Shown here in pieces: positions 42,944 to 50,149 of a stretch of 64,000 bases of DNA (position 1 is its first letter; every line of letters begins with the position of its first letter). Below the pieces are notes generated by a model. It was not told the origin of the DNA. It searched no databases and saw only the letters and a program-made list of their open reading frames with translations. Position numbers and translations under genes: made by a program. This stretch comes from Armatimonas sp043757465 (GTDB lineage Bacteria; Armatimonadota; Armatimonadia; Armatimonadales; Armatimonadaceae). The stretch spans positions 36,594-100,593 of the forward strand of contig NZ_JAYVPL010000145.1 in NCBI RefSeq assembly GCF_043757465.1, written 5' to 3'.

Positions 42944-43980
42944 GCGCCGGGGTCCGTGCCCTGATTGATCACCCGCCAGGAGTCGTCTAAAACGGGGCGG
43001 GGGAGCTCGCCCTTCTTTGCCTTGTTGGTCCACTGGGCATCCACAATCAGCGCTCGCGCCAGCGCGACGGCTTCGGCGTGGCCTTCGTTGAGGTAGTCCG
43101 TTGCCTCTTGCGGCGTCATGATATTGCCCGCGACAATGCGGGGCTTCTCTGAGAACTGCCGCACCCAGCCCGAGAGAAGTGTCTCGGTGCCGAAGTAGCC
43201 GCGCCGGGACTCACGCCAGCAGGAGATATCCCAGGCATCTACTCCAGCGGCTTCGAGTGTCTGGAGGAAGTCGCGCAGGCTCTCGATCGTGACGGGGAAG
43301 TTGGGCGCTGTGGGATCGTCGGCGTGGACGGAGAACCGGTAGAGCAGCGGAATCTTGGGGCCAATCGCCGTGCGAACGGCTTGCGTCACCGCGACAGGAA
43401 AGGCCAGCGGGTCGCCCCACTGATCTTCTCTCTTGTTCACGTCCTGCCGCCAGAACTGGTGGAGCAAGTAGCCGTGCGCTCCGTGCAGCTCCACAAAGTC
43501 GCAGCCCGCTTCTACGGAGCGGCGAGCGCCTGCGGCAAAGTCCTCGATAATCTGCTCGATCTCACCGTCTAACAGTGCCCGTGCGGGGTCGAAGCCCTCG
43601 CGTGTCCAGTCCGATGCCGAGACTGGCTGCTGTCCGAGCAGAGCAACTTTGCTGGCCGCGCCCCCGTGGAAGAGCTGCGTCCCAAAGAGTGCCCCGTGTG
43701 CGTGGGCTACTTCCACGCAGCGTGCCCAGCCCTCCGTGTAGGAGTCGTCCGCGATCCCGACCGCGTTAGCCCAGCCGCGTCCACCCTGCGAGACAAAGAC
43801 CGCCGCCCCGATTAGCGTGCCTGTGCCACCTGTTGCACGCCGCCGATACCACTCGACAATCCAGTCGGTGATATGGCCGTCGTCCGTCGCTTGATTGAGA
43901 GTCATCGGCCCCATCACGATGCGATTAGGAAGTGCTGGGAAGCCATCGCCGAGCGGCAATGGGGAGAAGAGGGAGGTCAT
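42940..43980 (-). CDS. old yellow enzyme family NADH:flavin oxidoreductase
   Basis: This 346-aa TIM-barrel protein has the family hallmarks: LPNRIVMGPMTLNQATDDGH near the N-terminus, GTLIGAAVFVSQGG, LFGTQLFHGGAAS, and FVELHGAHGYLLHQF with the substrate-binding His pair. Later come NKREDQWGDPLAFPVAVTQA and IVAGNIMTPQEATDYL. OYE enzymes use FMN to reduce activated C=C bonds with NAD(P)H. It is divergent from the deacetylase gene, with only 29 bp between start codons, and translationally coupled to rarD. Confidence 0.9.
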   Translation of the reverse strand: MTSLFSPLPLGDGFPALPNRIVMGPMTLNQATDDGHITDWIVEWYRRRATGGTGTLIGAAVFVSQGGRGWANAVGIADDSYTEGWARCVEVAHAHGALFGTQLFHGGAASKVALLGQQPVSASDWTREGFDPARALLDGEIEQIIEDFAAGARRSVEAGCDFVELHGAHGYLLHQFWRQDVNKREDQWGDPLAFPVAVTQAVRTAIGPKIPLLYRFSVHADDPTAPNFPVTIESLRDFLQTLEAAGVDAWDISCWRESRRGYFGTETLLSGWVRQFSEKPRIVAGNIMTPQEATDYLNEGHAEAVALARALIVDAQWTNKAKKGELPRPVLDDSWRVINQGTDPGA

Positions 43981-43986
43981 GGAGGG

Positions 43987-44003
43987 AGTTTACCCGGTAA
44001 AAT
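43987..44003. promoter_or_regulatory. compact divergent leaderless promoter pair
   Basis: Minus-strand TAAACT (43987-43992) lies 6 nt before ATG 43980 and plus-strand TAAAAT (43998-44003) lies 6 nt before ATG 44010. Both -10 boxes fit in the 29 bp between the two start codons. Each gene's -35 region must therefore lie inside the other gene's first codons. Confidence 0.65.
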
Positions 44004-44009
44004 TGTCTT

Positions 44010-44777
44010 ATGAGTCTGTCTCCCATCCATCCCCAAGCCCGCCGTGCGCCCCACACGCTCTTTCTGGTCTGGCACGATATTGTCCAAAGTGACAAGCTGG
44101 TCTGGTTCGACACGACGGTTGCCGAGTTTGTGGCGCAGCTCACGGCGCTGGAGAAGGCGAAAGCACGGCCTGTGGACTTGCCTCGGGTCGAGCGCTGGCT
44201 AACTACGGGCCAGAAACCACTGCCCGAGCGAAGTGTCGTGCTCTGCTTCGACGACAACACGCAGGGGATTTTTGACTTTGCTTTTCCTGAACTACAGAAG
44301 CGCGGCTGGCCGTTTGTGGTCTCGGCGCACACGGCATTTGTGGGAGTCCGAACGGGAAAAGCGCATGCCGATTGGGCGGAGCTAAAAGCCATGGCACAGG
44401 GCGGCGCGACCATTGCCTCGCAGACGCACTCCCACCCGCCCGACTTACGCGCCTTTTCGGATGCCAAGCTCGCGAAGGAGTTTACGCTCTCCCGGGCCTC
44501 GATGGCCAAGCACCTTGGCTCTCCCCTGCGCTACGTCACCTATCCGTCGGGCAAGTGGGACTCCCGAGTGGCGCAAGCGGCGCAGACAGCAGGCTACACG
44601 CTGGGGCTCACGGAGGACTTCGGGCTTGCCGAGAAATCCCCGCACTGCCTGGGAATCAACCGCTACTCCACCCACCGCCGCTGGGCCGAGGCGCTACGGG
44701 CAGTAGGGCGAATGAAATTACCCCAGCAAGATCCTCTCCAGCTACGTAAACAAAATACCTATAATCAAGGGGAATGA
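44010..44777 (+). CDS. polysaccharide deacetylase family protein
   Basis: This 255-aa protein shows a NodB-homology core: VVLCFDDNTQGIFDFAFPEL (catalytic/metal Asp pair), FVVSAHTAFVG, the zinc His motif in IASQTHSHPPDLRAFSD, and VTYPSGKWDSRVAQAAQTAG with the family's P-G-x-x motif. Family members remove N- or O-acetyl groups from peptidoglycan, chitin or exopolysaccharide. No signal peptide is visible, so a cytoplasmic or unconventional location is likely. Its last bases overlap the HEAT-repeat gene (ATGA), indicating coupling. Confidence 0.85.
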   Translation: MSLSPIHPQARRAPHTLFLVWHDIVQSDKLVWFDTTVAEFVAQLTALEKAKARPVDLPRVERWLTTGQKPLPERSVVLCFDDNTQGIFDFAFPELQKRGWPFVVSAHTAFVGVRTGKAHADWAELKAMAQGGATIASQTHSHPPDLRAFSDAKLAKEFTLSRASMAKHLGSPLRYVTYPSGKWDSRVAQAAQTAGYTLGLTEDFGLAEKSPHCLGINRYSTHRRWAEALRAVGRMKLPQQDPLQLRKQNTYNQGE

Positions 44778-45874
44778 ACGAAGCAATCCTGAAAGAGCTA
44801 CCACAGCCCAAGAAAAAAAAGGCTGTCGTTGCCTCACTTGAGCCGGGGGTTGAGGCTCTTCTCACCCAGCTGGGCTCGGCGGATTGGCAGACACGCGTTC
44901 AGTCGGCTGAGCTTCTGGGGGAGATCCAGGAACCTGTGCTTGTCCGGCGCCTTATCCAGAGCCTAGGGGCCACGGATTTTCGTATGCGCCGTGCGGCTGC
45001 TGAGGCGCTGGGGCACATGGGAGCTTTTTCAACAGAGGAGCTGCTGGGCGCGCTGACTCATAAGAGTGACCTGGTGCGCCAAGCAGCGCTTTCGGGGCTC
45101 CGAGTGGCGGAGAAAGCGGCCTATCCCACACTGATCGTGGCGGCGCAAAGCAAGCAGGTAACCCGTCGGCGTGCCGCTGTTGAAGCACTGGGGATGCTGC
45201 GGGTACTGGGAGCTGCTCCTGTGCTGATGGAGTGTCTGCAAGATACCGATACCGAGACACGCTGGCGTGCTGCGGTAGCACTGGGCGAGCTACGGGCGCT
45301 TCAAGCCGTTGTGGGGCTGATTGCAGGGTTACAAGATGGGGAAGGGCAAGTACGCTGGGCCGTGGTGACCGCGCTGGGACAGATTGCAGATCGGTCGGCA
45401 GTCGAGGCACTGACGGGCTGTCTTCAAGATGAGCTGGAGCTAGTACGCGCTGCGGCGGCTTGGGCGCTGGGCGAAGTGGGGGACAGTCGGGCCGTCTTCG
45501 CGCTCACGCCTCTGCTCTGTGCGAGCTCCGTGGATATTCGCCGTGCCGCGATTCTGGCACTGGGGAAGCTGGGGGATCCTGCGGGGCGCGCTCTGGTACT
45601 CCCCGCATTGCAAGACAGTAACCTGGAAGTGCGGCTGGTTGCCATTGAGGCGGCCAAGCAGCTCGGGGGCAAGGAGACAGTGCGTGCCCTCGTGCCGCTT
45701 CTGGGCGAGCCCGAGCCACGGGTGCGCCATGCCGCCGTTGAAGCACTGAGTGGTATGGGGACTCTGGCTGAGACTGCTCTCAGAGCACAGCTACGCACCG
45801 CGACAGGCTGGGCAGCCACCGCAGCGCAAGAGGCGCTCGATCGGCTCTGGCGCGAGCAGCTCAAGGCAGCTTAG
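44774..45874 (+). CDS. HEAT-repeat (PBS lyase-like) scaffold protein
   Basis: This 366-aa soluble protein consists almost entirely of HEAT/PBS-type helical pairs of about 31 residues, e.g. RVQSAELLGEIQEPVLVRRL, RMRRAAAEALGHMGAFSTEE, RRRAAVEALGMLRVLGAAPV, DIRRAAILALGKLGDPAGRA and RVRHAAVEALSGMGTLAETA. Around ten repeats are visible from residue 25 to 360. Such solenoids mediate protein contacts; no catalytic motif is seen. It overlaps the deacetylase gene by 4 bp. Its stop codon lies in a 21-bp tandem duplication. Confidence 0.85.
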   Translation: MNEAILKELPQPKKKKAVVASLEPGVEALLTQLGSADWQTRVQSAELLGEIQEPVLVRRLIQSLGATDFRMRRAAAEALGHMGAFSTEELLGALTHKSDLVRQAALSGLRVAEKAAYPTLIVAAQSKQVTRRRAAVEALGMLRVLGAAPVLMECLQDTDTETRWRAAVALGELRALQAVVGLIAGLQDGEGQVRWAVVTALGQIADRSAVEALTGCLQDELELVRAAAAWALGEVGDSRAVFALTPLLCASSVDIRRAAILALGKLGDPAGRALVLPALQDSNLEVRLVAIEAAKQLGGKETVRALVPLLGEPEPRVRHAAVEALSGMGTLAETALRAQLRTATGWAATAAQEALDRLWREQLKAA

Positions 45875-45904
45875 CCCCACCCCAAGGCAGCTTAACCCCA
45901 CTCA
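45863..45904. repeat. 21-bp tandem duplication over two convergent stop codons
   Basis: Units 45863-45883 and 45884-45904 match at 18 of 21 positions. The first holds the TAG of the HEAT gene and the second a duplicated TAA. On the minus strand the second unit holds the stop of the gene at 45892-46923 and the first an additional in-frame stop. Confidence 0.8.
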
Positions 45905-46923
45905 CGGATCTTTATTTTAACTTTTTCCACGGCATCCGGAGCCACGATCACGCCGGTCGCACCGCGCTCCAGGGCCTCCTCCAGCCCGAGAAGCTGCCCA
46001 AATACCGACTCCACACGAATGTAGAGCGTGGGCTGCTCCCAGGGAAGAATCTCCGGGTCTGGGGCGGGAAAGTCACCCGCGAGGGCAACCAGCGTGTCAA
46101 ATCCTGGGAGGCTTGCACCCAGCGAAGCAAGACGCGGTAGCGCTGCACGCTGATTCTCTTCCTCCAGCTCCGTGATGAGTGTGGTCAGCTCCGTGCGGAG
46201 TGTCTCGATGGGCAGAGGGAGTGTGGCGGGATCGAGGCACCAGCGCAGTGTGGAGCGTGCTGCCAGTCGGACAACCCACTCGGGATCTATATCCTCAAAG
46301 GCCAGGGCGAGCGCCAGATCACCTCCCCCCACAAGCTCTTGCGCCGCCCAGAGTGCTTCTTCGTCCCAGGGGCTGCCCGTCAAGAGCAGGCCATCCGCGC
46401 CCGCCGCCATCGCCGCCTGTGCTTCTTCGAGGTTGGTTGCCTCTCCCCATACCGTGATCTTGAGTCCTTCCGTGGTGAAGGCGGGGAAGTTTTGTTCATC
46501 TAAAAGGACGCGGGGCTGGTGTTTTGCCTGGAGACGTGCCACCTCCATTGCGCTGGGCTCCACGGTCACCCGGCCCCGCTCGGGCTCTAGCAGGAGCAGC
46601 TCTCCCTCGCCGATTGCCAGCAGTGCCTCCTCGACTCCAGCCAGCAGGACAACCCCCTCGGGCAGGTTTGGTGGTCGGTTGGGGAGGTGCTCACTGATCA
46701 CGCCATTAAGCGCCGCACCCTCAGGGAGGGGGAGCAGGAGCGCCATGGCCGGGTCTTCCGCGACGAGGATTAGTCCCATCGGGATATCTTCGCGCCGACG
46801 CCAGCGATCAAGCTGGATCAGCAGGCTTTCCTCCAGTGTCGCCCGCCCGCTCTCCAGTGTGAGCTTGGCCGCGCGGCCCATCACATGGCCTATCCCAAAT
46901 CCCTGCCCGCTGAGTGTCTTCAT
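45892..46923 (-). CDS. PEP-utilising-enzyme-like protein, PtsI-related and degenerate
   Basis: In this 343-aa protein residues about 1-135 resemble the swivelling phosphohistidine domain of PEP-utilising enzymes (IPMGLILVAEDPAMALLL, then LPEGVVLLAGVEEALLAIGE and LLLEPERGRVTVEPSAMEVA). The rest resembles part of the PtsI TIM barrel (LKITVWGEATNLEEAQAAMA, AGADGLLLTGSPWDEEALWA). The usual GGxxSHxAI phosphohistidine signature is replaced by NGVISEHLPNRPP and the barrel is short (PtsI is about 570 aa). It is probably a non-catalytic or regulatory derivative. TAAAAT 6 nt upstream suggests a leaderless mRNA. Confidence 0.6.
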   Translation of the reverse strand: MKTLSGQGFGIGHVMGRAAKLTLESGRATLEESLLIQLDRWRRREDIPMGLILVAEDPAMALLLPLPEGAALNGVISEHLPNRPPNLPEGVVLLAGVEEALLAIGEGELLLLEPERGRVTVEPSAMEVARLQAKHQPRVLLDEQNFPAFTTEGLKITVWGEATNLEEAQAAMAAGADGLLLTGSPWDEEALWAAQELVGGGDLALALAFEDIDPEWVVRLAARSTLRWCLDPATLPLPIETLRTELTTLITELEEENQRAALPRLASLGASLPGFDTLVALAGDFPAPDPEILPWEQPTLYIRVESVFGQLLGLEEALERGATGVIVAPDAVEKVKIKIREWG

Positions 46924-46929
46924 GGGGGC

Positions 46930-46935
46930 ATTTTA
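46930..46935 (-). promoter_or_regulatory. leaderless-type -10 box for the PEP-domain gene
   Basis: Minus-strand GGTAAAAT ends 6 nt before ATG 46923. It overlaps the end of the lptA-like gene upstream. Confidence 0.6.
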
Positions 46936-46940
46936 CCGGC

Positions 46941-47819
46941 TCAGAGCGTGAGCGTGCTGCCGTCTTCTTCGTCCTCTTTGTCGCCCTTGATGATAGTGCC
47001 GATCTTTACGGGAGAGAGAGTCACTTTCTCGGCCCCCTCTTTGAGGATCATGTCGGCTAGGTCGCAGAGAATACGGTCGCCTTTATCGCTGACAGCCAGT
47101 ACATTGCCAGTCACCACGGCGTGCTCATCGCTGCCGAAGTACTCCAGGCTATCGCCGGTGATGGTCCAGTTTTTCTCTTTGTGGGTGAAGGCGATCTTCA
47201 CATTGGCGTCGGTGAAGCCACGTTTTTGCTTCCACCAGTAGCGCAGCTTGTCGCACGTGATCGTCACCGGGTTCTTGAACTCTTTGCGCAGCGACTTGAC
47301 TGTCGCCTTGGGATCGTCGGGCTTGGGCCGCGCGACTATTTTCACGTCGCCGGTGAGATCGGCGTAGCGCAGCTCTTTCTTGTAGTAGGCCACGCCGCTC
47401 TCTCCGGTGAGGGTGTTCTGGGGATCATCAATGCGGAGCTTCCCGGGGGCGCTGGCGATTTTATTGTCCTCATTGTAGAGCACAGTATCCGAGAGAAACT
47501 TGACATCTTTGTGGGAGAGCTGGGCATCGCCGGTGAGAGTCCAGAGAATTCCCTGTGCGGTGGAGTCTCGCTTCATGAGCTTGCCGTAGGGGTAGTAGTC
47601 GGGGTCGTTGCTGTCTTTGGGCTCCAGCGGCTTGGCAGGTGGGATGATTTTTTCAGGCTCCTGCTTGGGCTTGGGTTTAGGGAGCACGACAGGCTTGACT
47701 GTCGCGGGCTTTGTCGGCGCGGAGCGCTTGGGCTGGGCATAGAGTGCGGCGGCGCTTAGGCAACCAGCCAGCGTAAGGACAACGGGAAGGAGGCGTTTCA
47801 CGGGAAGGAGGCGTTTCAT
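46941..47819 (-). CDS. lptA: LptA/OstA-family periplasmic LPS-transport protein
   Basis: This 292-aa protein has a signal peptide (LLPVVLTLAGCLSAAALYAQ), a Lys/Pro-rich linker (residues 30-70) and OstA-type beta-jellyroll repeats: WTLTGDAQLSHKDVKFLSDT, ENTL-like QNTLTGESGVAYYKKELRYA, TITCDKLRYWWKQKRGFTDA, NWTITGDSLEYFGSDEHAVV. LptA forms the periplasmic bridge carrying lipopolysaccharide to LptD. Its start overlaps the lptC-like stop by 4 bp. The first 12 codons are an exact 18-bp tandem duplication carrying start codons ATG and GTG in turn. Confidence 0.8.
   Translation of the reverse strand: MKRLLPVKRLLPVVLTLAGCLSAAALYAQPKRSAPTKPATVKPVVLPKPKPKQEPEKIIPPAKPLEPKDSNDPDYYPYGKLMKRDSTAQGILWTLTGDAQLSHKDVKFLSDTVLYNEDNKIASAPGKLRIDDPQNTLTGESGVAYYKKELRYADLTGDVKIVARPKPDDPKATVKSLRKEFKNPVTITCDKLRYWWKQKRGFTDANVKIAFTHKEKNWTITGDSLEYFGSDEHAVVTGNVLAVSDKGDRILCDLADMILKEGAEKVTLSPVKIGTIIKGDKEDEEDGSTLTL
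47783..47818. repeat. perfect 18-bp tandem duplication over a start codon
   Basis: CGGGAAGGAGGCGTTTCA occurs twice in direct succession (47783-47800 and 47801-47818). On the minus strand it duplicates the lptA start region, so MKRLLPV is followed by a second copy KRLLPV with an in-frame GTG. Confidence 0.85.
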
Positions 47820-48550
47820 AGAATTTCGTCTTGCTCGTCTTTTGTGGCGCGGATGTGGCCCCGGCAGTCTGCCAGGGAGAGGCTGCGCGTCTCGATATTT
47901 AGAGTCAGGTCGCGTGCAAAGACTTCATCGCCTTTCTCCGTGATAATTTTGACATCGCCCGGGCAGGTGACCCGCTTGGTGCCCACTTCATAGCGGAGCT
48001 GGGTGCAGGTAATCGTGAGGATTCCCAGGGACTTGGGAAGCTCACCGGCAATGACTTTGGTGGGGGGGAGGACTTTTACGGTGATAGAACCCGCTGCCAT
48101 AAAAGAGCGCACTTTGGTATTGAACGATGCGGTGGGAGCGGAGAGAAGCACACGAACCTGACCGTTTTGGAGGAGTTTAGCGTCGAGCCCCCCCGTGAAG
48201 TCTAGTGTGATCTGGTCCGTGAAGGCGGCGGAGGGCGAGGAAAGATACGCACCGGGCTTGCCTTGGTTTAAGAGAGTCGCTTTTAGGCCGCCCGTGAAGC
48301 GCATGGTACGTCGGTCACGCTCGGTCTCGATGACGGGGGCGGAGATAACCCAGGCGGGCTGGGCATTTTCGTAGCCGGTCACACGGACATCGCGGAAACG
48401 TACGGCGACACTTGCGGCTAGGCGCGGGGCGATGGCGGGAGCGAGAGTGAGGGCACCGCCCAGGCGTACCCGCTTGAGAGCAATGCCGACTCCCAAAGTG
48501 AGTAGGATCGCAGCCAGGATCAGTAGGAGGCGCTGGGTTCTTTCATTCAT
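47816..48550 (-). CDS. lptC: LptC-like LPS export protein
   Basis: This 244-aa protein has one N-terminal membrane anchor (RLLLILAAILLTLGVGIAL) and a periplasmic jellyroll related to LptC/OstA: VRVTGYENAQPAWVISAPVI, ETERDRRTMRFTGGLKATLL, TITCTQLRYEVGTKRVTCPG, VFARDLTLNIETRSLSLADC. LptC hands LPS from the LptFG-B ATPase to LptA. It is longer than the E. coli protein (about 190 aa), as in many non-proteobacteria. It overlaps the lptA-like gene by 4 bp. A TATATT lies 4 nt before the ATG. Confidence 0.75.
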   Translation of the reverse strand: MNERTQRLLLILAAILLTLGVGIALKRVRLGGALTLAPAIAPRLAASVAVRFRDVRVTGYENAQPAWVISAPVIETERDRRTMRFTGGLKATLLNQGKPGAYLSSPSAAFTDQITLDFTGGLDAKLLQNGQVRVLLSAPTASFNTKVRSFMAAGSITVKVLPPTKVIAGELPKSLGILTITCTQLRYEVGTKRVTCPGDVKIITEKGDEVFARDLTLNIETRSLSLADCRGHIRATKDEQDEIL

Positions 48551-48568
48551 AGGAAATATAGCAACGCC

Positions 48569-48601
48569 AATAAAAACAAACTCCCGGCAGAGGGCCGGGA
48601 G
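48569..48601 (-). terminator. rho-independent terminator of the lipoprotein gene
   Basis: On the minus strand CTCCCGGC and GCCGGGAG form a perfect 8-bp stem with a 5-nt loop (48581-48601), followed by TTTGTTTTTA. It ends the gene at 48647 and separates it from lptC. Confidence 0.9.
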
Positions 48602-48646
48602 CTCGTATGATGTTACCGAAGGCTTGCCCAGAGCCTTAACACGTGA

Positions 48647-49105
48647 CTAGAAGTCTGAAGGTGGCGGTGGTGGTGGGCCACTCTGGTTCCCGATCTTGAT
48701 AACACCCAGATCGCGGGACACCCCCCCCGCAGTACTTGGTACAGGGAAACCTGGACTCACCGTATTGTACTGCACCCCATTGACGATGCCAGTGCTATAG
48801 AAGTTGTTATTGGGACCAACGACTGTTGCATTAACTGTACCTACGGTGGCGGGAGCATCGAGTGTGAAACTGCCATCGTTTGCTGTAAAGACACTGACTC
48901 CATTGAAACTTACCTGTGCACCAGGGACAGGCAGACTTTCATTATTGTAGTCAAGCACGACCCCTTTAAAGGTCGCCCGTGCGGTTGGATTTACGGAGGG
49001 GGGGGTGTCAGTACCACCGCCTCCACCACAACCCACAAGCGGCACTACCAAGAACGCGCTAAGCGCAAGGACAACCGCGTAGTGATGGCTCTTGCCAAAA
49101 ATCAT
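48647..49105 (-). CDS. small lipoprotein with carboxypeptidase-regulatory-like domain
   Basis: The ATG at 49105 has GGAGG 6 nt upstream and gives 152 aa; an ATG two codons earlier abuts the GGAGG and is less likely. The leader (VVLALSAFLVVPLVGCGGGGG) contains a lipobox. One beta-sandwich follows (ATFKGVVLDYNNESLPVPGA, FTANDGSFTLDAPATVGTVN), typical of carboxypeptidase-regulatory-like domains, then an STAGGVSRDLGVIKI strand and a proline-rich end. The N-terminal Cys should be lipidated. Function unknown. Confidence 0.7.
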   Translation of the reverse strand: MIFGKSHHYAVVLALSAFLVVPLVGCGGGGGTDTPPSVNPTARATFKGVVLDYNNESLPVPGAQVSFNGVSVFTANDGSFTLDAPATVGTVNATVVGPNNNFYSTGIVNGVQYNTVSPGFPVPSTAGGVSRDLGVIKIGNQSGPPPPPPSDF

Positions 49106-49155
49106 TCCCATCCTCCAAGCCGCCCCATCCAGAGCTAGCCAAAATGACAGTAGAG

Positions 49156-49185
49156 AGTATAGCCGAAAGTCGGGCCTTTTCGCAA
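49156..49185 (-). promoter_or_regulatory. promoter of the lipoprotein gene
   Basis: On the minus strand TTGCGA (49180-49185), an 18-bp spacer and TATACT (49156-49161) form a good promoter. It predicts a leader of about 45 nt that ends in GGAGG. Confidence 0.6.
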
Positions 49186-49269
49186 CCCGCTCTACTCACT
49201 ATAGATTGATCATCCTTTAGCAATGTTCCTTCATTCCTCGCAGAGAAAATTTCTGATGTTAGAATACGG

Positions 49270-49275
49270 TAAACT
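49270..49275 (+). promoter_or_regulatory. leaderless-type -10 box for the gene at 49283
   Basis: TAAACT, preceded by GG, lies 7 nt before ATG 49283. An overlapping TAGAAT (49259-49264) is an alternative. Confidence 0.55.
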
Positions 49276-49282
49276 GAGAGCT

Positions 49283-50110
49283 ATGAGATCTATCAGGCTG
49301 CCTCTGTCTACCCCTATTGTTCAGGCACCTCTGGGTGTCTGTGATGGCCCATGGCTTGCGGGCACGGTTTCTCGCGCGGGTGGTCTCGGGACACTGACTC
49401 TCTCTGCGCCGTCCTTGGAAGCCACTCGGGTGCGCCTGGCGCGGCTGCGCGGCTATACCACGCGGCCGGTTCTTCTGGCCCTCACTGCCGAGTGGGAAAA
49501 AGAGCGGGTGCTGGAGCTCTGTCTGGAGCATGGTTTTCGCCACTTTCAGGTCTTCTGGTGGAATGGAATGCGCCAGGTGCGGCGTATCCATGCGGGGGGG
49601 GGGCTGGCTCTCTGGCAGGTGGGGACGTTTGACCAAGTAGACGAAGCCCTCAGTCAGGGGGCAGATGCTCTGATTCTTCAAAGCACCCAGGCGGGGGGGC
49701 CGGTGCGCAGCTCGCACACTCTAGAGGAGCTTGTTCCCAGGGTTCGTGCGCTTGTTGGAGCTGAGTTTCCTGTGATCGCGGGGGGAGGTTTGGCAACCAA
49801 AGAGGATATTAAACGGACTCTGGAACTGGGAGCGAGCGCCGCATTTCTAGGAACCCGTTTCTTACTCACCCGCGAGGCCAATGCCCCCTTGGTACATAAG
49901 CACAGGCTACTTCAGGCTCAGACGCAGCAGCTTACCCTAGACACGCGTCTGGTGGGGCAGTGGCCCTGCTCCCCACGCCGCCGCCTGGGCACTGCCACAC
50001 TCCCCGATGTCCCTAGCCTCTACGCCGGTGCGGGACTCTCCCAGATTCATGGCCTGCCGAGTGCTGCTGAAGTCGTACGCAGGCTTAGTGCGGGTCGTAC
50101 GCAGGCTTAG
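49283..50110 (+). CDS. nitronate monooxygenase / NPD-family protein
   Basis: From ATG 49283 this is 275 aa. The FMN-dependent TIM-barrel motifs are present: PIVQAPLGVCDGPWLAGTVS, GGLGTLTLSAPS, ADALILQSTQAGGPVRSSHT with the His of the family active site, FPVIAGGGLATKEDIKRTLE, and GASAAFLGTRFLLTREANA. Members oxidise nitronates or serve as enoyl reductases (FabK-like). The length is short for the family and the C-terminus is compact. The in-frame start 60 bp upstream falls before the -10 box and is unlikely. The stop lies in a tandem duplication shared with the convergent phyH gene. Confidence 0.85.
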   Translation: MRSIRLPLSTPIVQAPLGVCDGPWLAGTVSRAGGLGTLTLSAPSLEATRVRLARLRGYTTRPVLLALTAEWEKERVLELCLEHGFRHFQVFWWNGMRQVRRIHAGGGLALWQVGTFDQVDEALSQGADALILQSTQAGGPVRSSHTLEELVPRVRALVGAEFPVIAGGGLATKEDIKRTLELGASAAFLGTRFLLTREANAPLVHKHRLLQAQTQQLTLDTRLVGQWPCSPRRRLGTATLPDVPSLYAGAGLSQIHGLPSAAEVVRRLSAGRTQA

Positions 50111-50149
50111 TGCGGGCCTTTGATCTCTTAGTGCGGGCCTTTGACCTCC
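50072..50149. repeat. two adjacent 21-22 bp tandem duplications at convergent gene ends
   Basis: A 22-bp unit starting GTCGTACGCAGGCTTAGTGC occurs at 50072-50093 and 50094-50115 without change. A 21-bp unit starting GCCTTTGATCTCTTAG at 50116 is followed by a partial copy from 50137. On the minus strand this duplicates the last five codons and the stop of the PhyH gene (GGCCCGCACTAA twice). On the plus strand it extends the NPD gene by a few codons. Confidence 0.85.

Noticed and set aside
44760..44765. TATAAT 8 nt before the HEAT-repeat gene as a leaderless promoter
   Set aside because: It encodes Tyr-Asn at the end of the deacetylase, and the two genes overlap by ATGA. Good match to consensus, but cotranscription is the simpler reading.
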